From: Cytophaga hutchinsonii ATCC 33406
GTDB taxonomy: Bacteria > Bacteroidota > Bacteroidia > Cytophagales > Cytophagaceae
Reading direction: 5' to 3'
Assembly: GCF_000014145.1 (NCBI RefSeq)
Contig: NC_008255.1
Span: forward strand, 2,124,001-2,188,000
Length of the DNA stretch: 64,000 nt
The position numbers were made by a program, and so were the translations under genes. The notes under the pieces are model-generated. The model had not been told where the DNA came from and made no database searches. It saw only the letters and a program-made list of their open reading frames with translations. Below, one piece after another: positions 1 to 6,665 of the stretch; the stretch's first letter is position 1, and every line of letters starts with the position of its first letter.

Positions 1-747
1 TTTAAAGTAATAACAGGTGCTGCTAACTTTTTCTTTGATCGCTACATACTTTTCGTATATCAATTGAACTATCAGGAGCGAGCATCTCTGGAATATAAAA
101 TTCCTTTCTATCAAAATTTAAAACCTTCCTTAAAAAGAAAGTTTGAGTGTAATGTAAAATATTTTATACAAAAAAAGGATTTTGAAGGCCGGGACGGCTG
201 TACCGTTACACCTGAAATGAAATTACTGATAGCTGCTGCTGCCACACAAATTTCATTCGGTCACTTCCCTACTATCTATGAGCACTTCAGAAAAATAATC
301 ATTTATCCGGACAAATATTTTTCAGGAAGTACACAGCGTTATCACTTGGGCGAAGTTCAGTCCAACGGTGTTATAAAATTATCCTGGGCTGCATTTACCG
401 AAGGGCTTCGCATAAAAAATGATGGCGTACATGTAGGCTTTCATGAAATGGCGCACGCGTTAAAGATAGAAGATTCAACCTTACATGATATGGAACATTG
501 TTTCATGGACAAAAAAGCATTGCATGATTTCCATTCTTATTCCAATGACCGTATCCGCAGCCATGGATCGCAGTCTTTTATGCGGGATTATGCTTTCAGT
601 AATTCAGAAGAGTTTTTTGCAGTAAGTATTGAATACTTTTTCGAAACACCTGCTCAATTAAGAAAAAATGAACCTGTGGTATATGATTATTTAACACGTA
701 TCCTAAAGCTGGATCCGTTAAATCATACCAATCCGGTGCTTACATAA
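1..747 (+). CDS. mtfA: MtfA-type zinc peptidase (5' end outside window)
   Basis: Zinc metallopeptidase of the MtfA / peptidase M90 family. In enterobacteria MtfA binds the Mlc repressor and has aminopeptidase activity; the role in Bacteroidota is not established. The HExxH zinc motif reads HEMAH (codons at 442-456), and a downstream acidic patch (NSEEFFAVSIEYFFE) supplies the third ligand typical of the family. The frame is open to base 1 with hydrophobic residues, and the first internal start is only a TTG at 64. The true start and probably an N-terminal membrane segment therefore lie left of the window. About 249 residues are visible. The gene ends in a terminator shared with the convergent hydroxylase gene. 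Confidence 0.85.
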   Translation, partial: FKVITGAANFFFDRYILFVYQLNYQERASLEYKIPFYQNLKPSLKRKFECNVKYFIQKKDFEGRDGCTVTPEMKLLIAAAATQISFGHFPTIYEHFRKIIIYPDKYFSGSTQRYHLGEVQSNGVIKLSWAAFTEGLRIKNDGVHVGFHEMAHALKIEDSTLHDMEHCFMDKKALHDFHSYSNDRIRSHGSQSFMRDYAFSNSEEFFAVSIEYFFETPAQLRKNEPVVYDYLTRILKLDPLNHTNPVLT

Positions 748-751
748 AATG

Positions 752-784
752 AAAAAGGCTTGAAGAATAACTCCAAGCCTTTTT
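752..784. terminator. Bidirectional hairpin terminator
   Basis: An 11-bp perfect stem (AAAAAGGCTTG at 752-762 with CAAGCCTTTTT at 774-784) lies between the convergent peptidase and hydroxylase genes. A/T runs on both sides let it work in both directions. Confidence 0.85.
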
Positions 785-790
785 TAATGT

Positions 791-2005
791 TCAATATTGA
801 TAGACCAATTGTATATACTTTTTCCTTAGTGTATTGTACGTAAGCGTAAACAACAGTAAAATGAGATTACACAAAACGAAATAATACCAGCCATTGAATT
901 GAAACGCTACATATTCTACAAAAAGAATCAGCCGGACATATTCCACAAAGAAGATCCATTTTTTCTGCTCCAGCAATGCACAACAGTTTACCAGCGTCAG
1001 GATCAAAATTGAACTGAAGAAAAAATTACTGCTTACACTGAGCCGTTCATGGTATAAGGTAATCAGGATCAGGCTGGCCAGCATAGCGGCAAACTGAACA
1101 TTAATGTACCGCTTATACCTTCCGCTTCTTCTTTCAAAAACCGGAATCGGCTGACCTTCCACCAGCCAGTTTGCTTCTACGATCTCTCGTTCATCCCCAT
1201 CCATTACATCAGGCTTACCGAATATAATCCTGAATTTATTTTTCAAACCTCTTGTTCTGTTAAACCGGTAACTCATTTCAATCAGATAGTGAAAATGCTG
1301 CCATAAGAAACTGTGTGTTTTTAAGGGCTTGGTAATACCGTATACAGGCTTTGTCTGCTCCTCTTTAAATGTTCCGAAGAGTTTATCCCAGAACACAAAC
1401 ATATCGCCGTAATTCTTGTCTAAATACTCTGTATTGGAAGCGTGATGTACCCGGTGGTGTGAGGGTGTTATAAATACTTTTTCGATCCAGCCAAGCTTGC
1501 CGACAAGTTCTGTATGAGTAAAAAACGAATAGCTCCCATGAATAACTAACGTAAGAATTACCATTTCCGGCGGAAAACCGATTAAGGGCAACACACACCA
1601 GAATACATTTCTGACCAATGCCTGAAATACGGTAATGCGTGTGGAAGTTGTGTAATTGAAGTCTTCACTCTGATGGTGTACAATATGAAACGCCCACAAA
1701 ATATTGATCTCATGACCCAGACGATGATACCAGTACCAGACAAAATCCGTGAGTAATATTAATGCGACCCAGCTGTACCAGCTTGATACAATATCAATCA
1801 ATGCAAAATGGTTGTGAATGTACCGGAATACAAAATAGAACACCCCGGCAAGCCATATGTTGCATAAGCGCTCCGCAGCACCGATAGAAAGATTAGAGAT
1901 TATTTTTTTGTAGCTGAATACAATCCCGAATATTTTTTTGGCAAGCAGCATTTCAACTCCGATGAAAGCCAGTACTGCCAGTATCCCCCATGCGTATATA
2001 GTCAT
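791..2005 (-). CDS. Sterol desaturase / fatty acid hydroxylase family membrane protein
   Basis: Integral membrane di-iron hydroxylase of the fatty-acid-hydroxylase superfamily (PF04116), which includes sterol desaturases and alkylglycerol monooxygenase. The histidine clusters that bind the two irons are visible: WYHRLGH, then HIVHH, and SHHRVHH after a hydrophobic stretch. Several membrane spans flank them, and an extra hydrophobic C-terminal region (about residues 300-395) resembles the long alkylglycerol monooxygenase-like members. The substrate is probably a lipid but cannot be read from sequence. It starts at ATG 2005 and follows the hydrolase gene on the same strand, separated by a terminator. 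Confidence 0.88.
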   Translation of the reverse strand: MTIYAWGILAVLAFIGVEMLLAKKIFGIVFSYKKIISNLSIGAAERLCNIWLAGVFYFVFRYIHNHFALIDIVSSWYSWVALILLTDFVWYWYHRLGHEINILWAFHIVHHQSEDFNYTTSTRITVFQALVRNVFWCVLPLIGFPPEMVILTLVIHGSYSFFTHTELVGKLGWIEKVFITPSHHRVHHASNTEYLDKNYGDMFVFWDKLFGTFKEEQTKPVYGITKPLKTHSFLWQHFHYLIEMSYRFNRTRGLKNKFRIIFGKPDVMDGDEREIVEANWLVEGQPIPVFERRSGRYKRYINVQFAAMLASLILITLYHERLSVSSNFFFSSILILTLVNCCALLEQKKWIFFVEYVRLILFVEYVAFQFNGWYYFVLCNLILLLFTLTYNTLRKKYIQLVYQY

Positions 2006-2037
2006 ATAGGTTCTGTTTTTAAATTAGAATAAATAAA

Positions 2038-2072
2038 AAGGCCCGGTTAAACACTTGTTTTAACCGAGCCTT
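2038..2072 (-). terminator. Terminator after the alpha/beta hydrolase gene
   Basis: A 14-bp stem with one mismatch (AAGGCCCGGTTAAA at 2038-2051 against TTTAACCGAGCCTT ending at 2072) lies just past the hydrolase stop. On the minus strand it is followed by a T-rich run (A-rich on + at 2031-2039). Confidence 0.8.
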
Positions 2073-2086
2073 GAATAGAACGTTCA

Positions 2087-2878
2087 TTAACCTACGTTTG
2101 CGTATGCAAATGTTTCGGTGTTAAAATAACTTTCCAATGCTTCGTTAAACTGCTCCGGACGCTCCATCATAGGTGCGTGCCCGCATTCTTCAATGATACG
2201 AAGCTCGGTGTTTCCGGAAAGTAATTTTTTAAATTTATAAGCAATCTCAAGCGGTGTAATCCTGTCCTGTCTGCCCCATACAAGTAACGTTGGAGTAGTT
2301 ATCTGTTTTAACGCATCTGCAACATTATTCCCGTTTGCAGCACGCACGATTTTAATAACACGAATCGATTTGCGTATATCGTTTACTGTTTCAAAGACCT
2401 GATCAACCAGATTTTTAGTAACAATATTGTCGTTGTGGAATGTATAACGTACACGGTCTTCGATATAAGCATAGTCACCACGTTTCGGATAACTTGCCCC
2501 CATAGTGCTTTCATATAAACCAGCGCTGCCCGTTAACACCAAACGGATCACCTTTTCAGGATACGCAACAGAATACAAAATTGCTACCTGTCCGCCTAAA
2601 GAATTTCCAACCAGATTGAAACGCTCTATTTTTAATTCTGTAACCAATTCATGAAGATACGTTACCAAACCATCCAGACCATCTTTTTGCATGGTGCCAT
2701 CATAGATCGGCATAATAGGTACAACAACGCGATAGCTCTTACTGAAATGATCGATCGTTGCTTTCCAGTTGCTAAGCTCACCAAACAATCCGTGCAGGAA
2801 AATAATTGTTTCGCCTTCTCCTTTTTCATGGAAGTTAAAAATCTGACGTTTTTCTGATTTATTGTTCTTGAATATCAT
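2087..2878 (-). CDS. Alpha/beta hydrolase
   Basis: Cytoplasmic alpha/beta-hydrolase-fold enzyme of 263 residues. The oxyanion HG motif (FLHGLFG), nucleophile elbow GNSLGG (Ser93), acid Asp205 in WGRQDRITP and His234 in ECGHAP form a complete Ser-Asp-His triad. The substrate is unknown; esterases, meta-cleavage hydrolases and MetX-like transferases share this fold, but no MetX-specific signature is seen. It starts 59 bases downstream of the SAM-riboswitch-controlled PLP-fold gene on the same strand and may be co-transcribed with it, which would hint at a link to methionine metabolism (inference). It ends at its own terminator. Confidence 0.88.
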   Translation of the reverse strand: MIFKNNKSEKRQIFNFHEKGEGETIIFLHGLFGELSNWKATIDHFSKSYRVVVPIMPIYDGTMQKDGLDGLVTYLHELVTELKIERFNLVGNSLGGQVAILYSVAYPEKVIRLVLTGSAGLYESTMGASYPKRGDYAYIEDRVRYTFHNDNIVTKNLVDQVFETVNDIRKSIRVIKIVRAANGNNVADALKQITTPTLLVWGRQDRITPLEIAYKFKKLLSGNTELRIIEECGHAPMMERPEQFNEALESYFNTETFAYANVG

Positions 2879-2937
2879 GGCTGCTATTTATTTAAATGTG
2901 TAATTTATTTTATTAAAATATCTGTTAGTAAAAACTA

Positions 2938-4110
2938 TTAGTTTCTTCTTTTATATGTAGTGGCATTAGCTGTCAGTAATTGTTTCAATTCGAAATCAAA
3001 TACCTGCTTCAATTTATTTTCCTTGGTAATATTCTGCTTAAACTCAACGCTTCCTTTCAGTATTGAAAACACTTTTTGAAAATAATTTAAGACACGTGTA
3101 TAATCTTCCGTTCTGATCTGGATAAAAAATTCTTTTCTTTCTGAATCAACTTCCACCTGTACACCATTCACATTCCCTGATCTGAATAAGCCTTTCAGTA
3201 ACGAATAGCTATAATCGTTATCCCATAAGCTGAATTTAAACGTATAACCGTAGCCGCCTTTAAAATAAAGCTCAGCGTGTATATGGCTTTCTGCCGATTT
3301 CAAACCCGGATAATTAATTTCCATAATGTCTTCCTGATTGTTTAACCAGCGGGCCACATAGTTTGCCGTTCTTGAATAATCACCAAATTTGCGTGAAGCT
3401 TTTTTTACCAGCTTTTCAAGATAATCTTCCTTGTCTGCAAATAAATACGTCCACTTAGTATGCAGTATCCGGTTATTTTTTTGAACCCCCAGAACCGTTT
3501 TTCCTAAAACTTTATCCTTATTTGAATGCAGAATTCCATTTTCACCTTCAACAATAAATGCATGTACGCGATGCTTACTGAATAACTCAATCGAAGATGT
3601 ATCGATCAGAACGAAATCCGCTCCGTCTTTCAATGGAGAATAAATGTGCCCAAGGCCGCCGAACGTGTTATCAAACACAACCGGAATATTCAGGCTATGT
3701 GCCTTCTGGATAATGTATCCGTAATCCTGTACATTCAATGTCTGCTGTTGAATCGTAGAAATATATACAACATCGATGGCATTTGTAAGAATAGATTCCC
3801 AATCATCTGCTGAATAATTTTCAGTATAGATTATTGATACACTTTTGCGCTGAAAGATTGCGGTATCTTCAAGCCACTCTCTTTTGGATTGAAAACTTAA
3901 AACAGTACCTCCTTTAGGTAACAGGTTTTTAATTAATGAAAAACGTGCCGAACGGAATGTTTTTTTAGCAAGTGCATTTACACCGCTTTCTATTGAAGCA
4001 ATCTGTTTTTCTACTTCCAGTAATTGGTGGTTGGTAGAAATGGAATGCGAAATTTTATTTATTTCTGAAAGTGTATATACTGGACGATTGGATAGTGTTA
4101 TAGCTGTCAT
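2938..4110 (-). CDS. Cys/Met metabolism PLP-fold protein lacking the PLP lysine
   Basis: A 390-residue homologue of the Cys/Met-metabolism PLP-dependent family (PF01053: O-acetylhomoserine sulfhydrylase, cystathionine gamma-synthase). The fold is recognisable in LEVEKQIASIESGVNALA and in PVVFDNTF, whose Asp147 matches the pyridine-nitrogen aspartate. In the family the segment GAD-x5-SATK carries the Schiff-base lysine. Here it reads GADFVLIDTSS, with Ser173 at the lysine position, and the usual SSGxAA phosphate-binding region is also degenerate. A normal transferase activity is therefore unlikely; a structural or regulatory role is possible. A SAM-I-class riboswitch in its leader (4244-4332) ties it to methionine supply. 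The family call is firm, the function is not. Confidence 0.78.
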   Translation of the reverse strand: MTAITLSNRPVYTLSEINKISHSISTNHQLLEVEKQIASIESGVNALAKKTFRSARFSLIKNLLPKGGTVLSFQSKREWLEDTAIFQRKSVSIIYTENYSADDWESILTNAIDVVYISTIQQQTLNVQDYGYIIQKAHSLNIPVVFDNTFGGLGHIYSPLKDGADFVLIDTSSIELFSKHRVHAFIVEGENGILHSNKDKVLGKTVLGVQKNNRILHTKWTYLFADKEDYLEKLVKKASRKFGDYSRTANYVARWLNNQEDIMEINYPGLKSAESHIHAELYFKGGYGYTFKFSLWDNDYSYSLLKGLFRSGNVNGVQVEVDSERKEFFIQIRTEDYTRVLNYFQKVFSILKGSVEFKQNITKENKLKQVFDFELKQLLTANATTYKRRN

Positions 4111-4165
4111 GATAATACGTGTTAAATGAGTAAATAAATTAAAGATTGGCTGAAAGAGGCCGGTG

Positions 4166-4203
4166 ATTTTAGTTTCAACAACAGGCTGTGGCTAAACTAA
4201 AAT
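4166..4203 (-). promoter_or_regulatory. Leader hairpin between riboswitch and start codon
   Basis: A perfect 10-bp stem (ATTTTAGTTT at 4166-4175 with AAACTAAAAT at 4194-4203) and an 18-base loop lie between the SAM riboswitch and the start of the PLP-fold gene. No U-run follows directly on the minus strand, so it is not a classic terminator. It may be part of the expression platform. Confidence 0.45.
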
Positions 4204-4243
4204 GAAGTGAGGTCAAAAGTTGTTTTTTCATACGATGGTAATT

Positions 4244-4332
4244 TATAGTTCCCTTTTATTTTTGGGCAGGTTTAGCACCGTTCTTTAAGTCGGTTGCTAT
4301 AGGATCATTGAGCCTGCTCTCTTCCCTATTCT
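4244..4332 (-). promoter_or_regulatory. SAM-I-class (S-box) riboswitch
   Basis: Read on the minus strand, the element shows the S-box core in order. A P1 half ATAG comes first, then GGAAGAGA and P2 (GCAGG, closed later by CCTGC). The kink-turn-like CAATGATCC follows, then GCAACC, a P3 hairpin (CCG/CGG), GGTGCTAA, a small P4 (CCC/GGG around an A-rich loop) and a closing CTAT. The GCAACC...GGTGCTAA pair is diagnostic of the SAM-I superfamily. P1 looks short, as drawn by eye. SAM-I elements normally switch off methionine and sulfur genes when S-adenosylmethionine is abundant. Here the target is the PLP-fold gene at 2938-4110. Confidence 0.85.
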
Positions 4333-4568
4333 GTATAAATGCTGTGCGCTTAGCACTAACTGAATGTAAAATTGCATCATTTATTTTAATAATGCAAGTA
4401 TCTCTATCGGTTTAATAGAGATTAATTTTAATAAACTGATTAACAGAATATTAATTACTCATAAATATTTCCACATAACAAAAAATGGCGTAATTGTTTC
4501 ACAAATGTATACTCTAATAATAGAGAATGTTTCAGCCGTTTATGTAAGCTTAAATAAATGAAAGCAAT

Positions 4569-4592
4569 GTAAAATTAAAGCGTTAATTTTAC
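4569..4592 (+). promoter_or_regulatory. Perfect palindrome just upstream of the CvfB-like gene
   Basis: GTAAAATTAA (4569-4578) and TTAATTTTAC (4583-4592) form a 10-bp perfect inverted repeat with an AGCG loop, ending 14 bases before the start codon. It could be an operator or a translation-affecting hairpin. The rest of the 4333-4606 gap shows no gene. Confidence 0.4.
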
Positions 4593-4606
4593 ATGGAATA
4601 ACGAAT

Positions 4607-5440
4607 ATGATGATAGAAGTAGGAAAAAATAATGTCTTAACTGCTTTACGCATGACAAGCGTAGGTATGTATCTGGGCAACGATGAAGGCGAAGAGGTTT
4701 TATTACCTAATAAATATGTACCCGATGATTTCAATGTAGATGACAGCATTGATGTCTTTATATACAAGGATTCCGAAGACCGCATTATTGCAACAAACCT
4801 GGAACCTAAAATTAAATTAAATGAGTTTGCTTGTTTGATTTGTAAAGATGTAAACAACATTGGTGCTTTCCTGGATTGGGGCCTGGAAAAAGATCTGCTT
4901 GTTCCCTTTCGTGAACAAGGCAAAAAAATGGAAGTTGGCAAACGCTATCCGGTTTATCTGTATCTGGATGAACGCACAGGCAGACTAGCCGCGTCCAGCA
5001 AGATAGAGAGCTTTATTGAAAAACAGAACATCAGATTAGAAGTGGGTGAAAAAGTTAATTTGTTGATTTGTTATACCAGTGATCTTGGTGTGAATGTAAT
5101 CATCAATAATACCTACAAAGGAATTATCTATCACAACGATCTCTTCACGTATATTTCCATTGGCGATAAAGTTGAAGGATATATTAAAAATATCCGTGAA
5201 GAAGGAAAGATTGATGTAACGCTGCAGAAGCTTGGCTACAGCCAGATTGAAGACGCTGCAGAAAAAATCTTATCAAAACTTCGTGCCTCTGCGGGTGTTT
5301 TAAAATTAACGGACAAAAGTGATTCAGAAGAAATCATGTTCCGCTTGCAGATGAGTAAAAAGAATTTTAAGAAAGCAATCGGTGGTTTATATAAACAAGG
5401 GCTGATCCGTCTGGAAGAAGACGGCATATATCTGGTCTAA
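4607..5440 (+). CDS. cvfB: CvfB-type S1 RNA-binding protein
   Basis: A 277-residue cytoplasmic RNA-binding protein of the CvfB/YitL family. It has an N-terminal S1-like barrel (about 1-65), a second S1 domain (LICKDVNNIGAFLDWGLEKDLLVPF, about 75-135), a third S1-like part (about 140-205, GDKVEGYIKNIREEGKIDVTLQ) and the C-terminal winged helix of the family (KILSKLRASAGVLKLTDKS to the end). CvfB was described in Staphylococcus as a virulence-related RNA-binding factor; here a general RNA-binding role is the safe call. ATG 4607 was chosen, with 4610 an equally possible second start. It is monocistronic and ends at a strong terminator. Confidence 0.88.
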   Translation: MMIEVGKNNVLTALRMTSVGMYLGNDEGEEVLLPNKYVPDDFNVDDSIDVFIYKDSEDRIIATNLEPKIKLNEFACLICKDVNNIGAFLDWGLEKDLLVPFREQGKKMEVGKRYPVYLYLDERTGRLAASSKIESFIEKQNIRLEVGEKVNLLICYTSDLGVNVIINNTYKGIIYHNDLFTYISIGDKVEGYIKNIREEGKIDVTLQKLGYSQIEDAAEKILSKLRASAGVLKLTDKSDSEEIMFRLQMSKKNFKKAIGGLYKQGLIRLEEDGIYLV

Positions 5441-5471
5441 CGTTATTGATCCCATAAACCTATGAAATTTG

Positions 5472-5500
5472 AAGTCCTGTTTATCTGCAGGACTTTTTTT
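5472..5500 (+). terminator. Rho-independent terminator after the CvfB-like gene
   Basis: AAGTCCTG (5472-5479) pairs with CAGGACTT (5488-5495) and a run of seven T follows. It separates the CvfB-like gene from the encapsulin operon. Confidence 0.88.
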
Positions 5501-5677
5501 ATATACAAAAAGTGCAAAATTATTTTTAGAATGCTTTTGCTTTTTTTCACCATATAATCTTTGGTGGTATTTCCTTTCCTAGTATTGATTTGAATTGCCT
5601 ATTACAAAACAGCCAAATATTTAAAATTTTACCTGATTTATAATGATTTAATGTATTGCAAATATTACCCTAGTAAC

Positions 5678-5709
5678 TTGGTAGATATAATAGATTATAT
5701 CTACATTTG
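5678..5709 (+). promoter_or_regulatory. Promoter of the encapsulin operon
   Basis: TTG (5678-5680), 21 bases, then TACATTTG (5702-5709) matches the Bacteroidota sigma-A pattern TTG-N17-23-TAnnTTTG. The start point would fall near 5716, giving a leader of about 32 bases. A purine-rich AGAGGAA lies just before ATG 5748, an unusually Shine-Dalgarno-like site for this genome. Confidence 0.7.
5684..5701. promoter_or_regulatory. Candidate operator palindrome within the encapsulin promoter
   Basis: GATATAAT-AG-ATTATATC is a perfect 8+8 bp inverted repeat filling the spacer between the -33 and -7 elements. A dimeric regulator bound here would block RNA polymerase. The regulator is not identifiable in this window. 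Confidence 0.5.
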
Positions 5710-5747
5710 ATTTATAAATCATTATTTAATCCAAATTAAGAGGAAAA

Positions 5748-6665
5748 ATGTCAGACGTAAACAAACAAACAGCCCTTGGTGATGTAGCCGCAAGGCAATT
5801 AGCCATAGCAACCAGAACGGTACCACAAATGGTAGCAATTACCCCAAGGTGGTTAACGCATTTATTGAATTGGATTCCTGTAGAATCAGGTGTATACCGT
5901 TTAAACAAAGTAAAAGACGGCAGTGTAGCTGAAGTAGATTGTTCAGGCAGAGACGAACGCGAATTACCGCATACCTTCATTGATTATGTTGAAAATCCAC
6001 GTGAGTATAATCTGAGTGCTGTAAACACGGTGCTTGATGTACATACGCGTGTATCAGACTTATACAGCAAACCCTACAATCAGATCAGCGAACAGTTACG
6101 CTTAACGATCGAAAGCATCAAGGAACGTCAGGAAAGTGAATTGATCAACAACAGAGAATATGGGTTGTTAGCAAGTGTTGCTACTGCGCAGCGTATCAAA
6201 ACACGTGTAGGTGCCCCTACTCCGGATGACTTTGATGAACTCATCACTAAAGTATGGAAAGAACCGGGTTTCTTTTTATTGCACCCCTTAGCGATTGCAG
6301 CCTTTGGCCGTGAGTGTACACGCAGAGGTGTTCCACCTCCAACGGTTTCTCTTTTCGGTTCTCAGTTCATTACGTGGAGAGGTATTCCATTGATCCCTTC
6401 GGATAAACTGCCGATTGAAAATGGCAGAACAAAAATCTTATTATTACGCACAGGTGAAAGCCGTCAGGGTGTTGTAGGTCTTTATCAGCCGGGCTTGCCG
6501 GGCGAACAGTCTCCAGGCTTAGCAGTACGCTTTATGGGCATCAACGATAAAGCCATTGCTTCTTATTTAGTATCACTATACTGTTCATTAGCTGTATTGG
6601 TTGACGATGCCATTGCAGTGCTTGAAGACGTTGATATCACGAACTACCATGAGTACAAATATTAA
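5748..6665 (+). CDS. srpI: Family 2A encapsulin shell protein
   Basis: Shell protein of a family 2A encapsulin, an HK97-fold protein that self-assembles into an icosahedral nanocompartment. At 305 residues it has the length of the SrpI-type 2A members and lacks the cNMP-binding insert of family 2B. The sequence starts with the family-like segment LGDVAARQLAIATRTVPQMVAITPRWLTHLL and contains YSKPYNQISEQLRLTIESIKERQE, then FFLLHPLAIAAFGRECTRRGVPPPTV and FGSQFITWRGIPLIPSDKLP. No signal peptide is seen. The next gene encodes a cysteine desulfurase with a long disordered leader, the known 2A cargo, so the shell probably holds that enzyme and concentrates sulfur. Its promoter and a candidate operator lie at 5678-5709. 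Assignment rests on remembered family features plus gene context. Confidence 0.9.
   Translation: MSDVNKQTALGDVAARQLAIATRTVPQMVAITPRWLTHLLNWIPVESGVYRLNKVKDGSVAEVDCSGRDERELPHTFIDYVENPREYNLSAVNTVLDVHTRVSDLYSKPYNQISEQLRLTIESIKERQESELINNREYGLLASVATAQRIKTRVGAPTPDDFDELITKVWKEPGFFLLHPLAIAAFGRECTRRGVPPPTVSLFGSQFITWRGIPLIPSDKLPIENGRTKILLLRTGESRQGVVGLYQPGLPGEQSPGLAVRFMGINDKAIASYLVSLYCSLAVLVDDAIAVLEDVDITNYHEYKY

Noticed and set aside
4540-4941. 133-codon minus-strand frame over the start of the CvfB-like gene
   Set aside because: Antisense of a clear S1-domain gene; serine/lysine-rich shadow composition.
6601-6648. Extended TTG start of the cysteine desulfurase
   Set aside because: It would place 16 extra residues deep inside the encapsulin gene; ATG 6649 gives the usual short overlap and a start like other cargo leaders.
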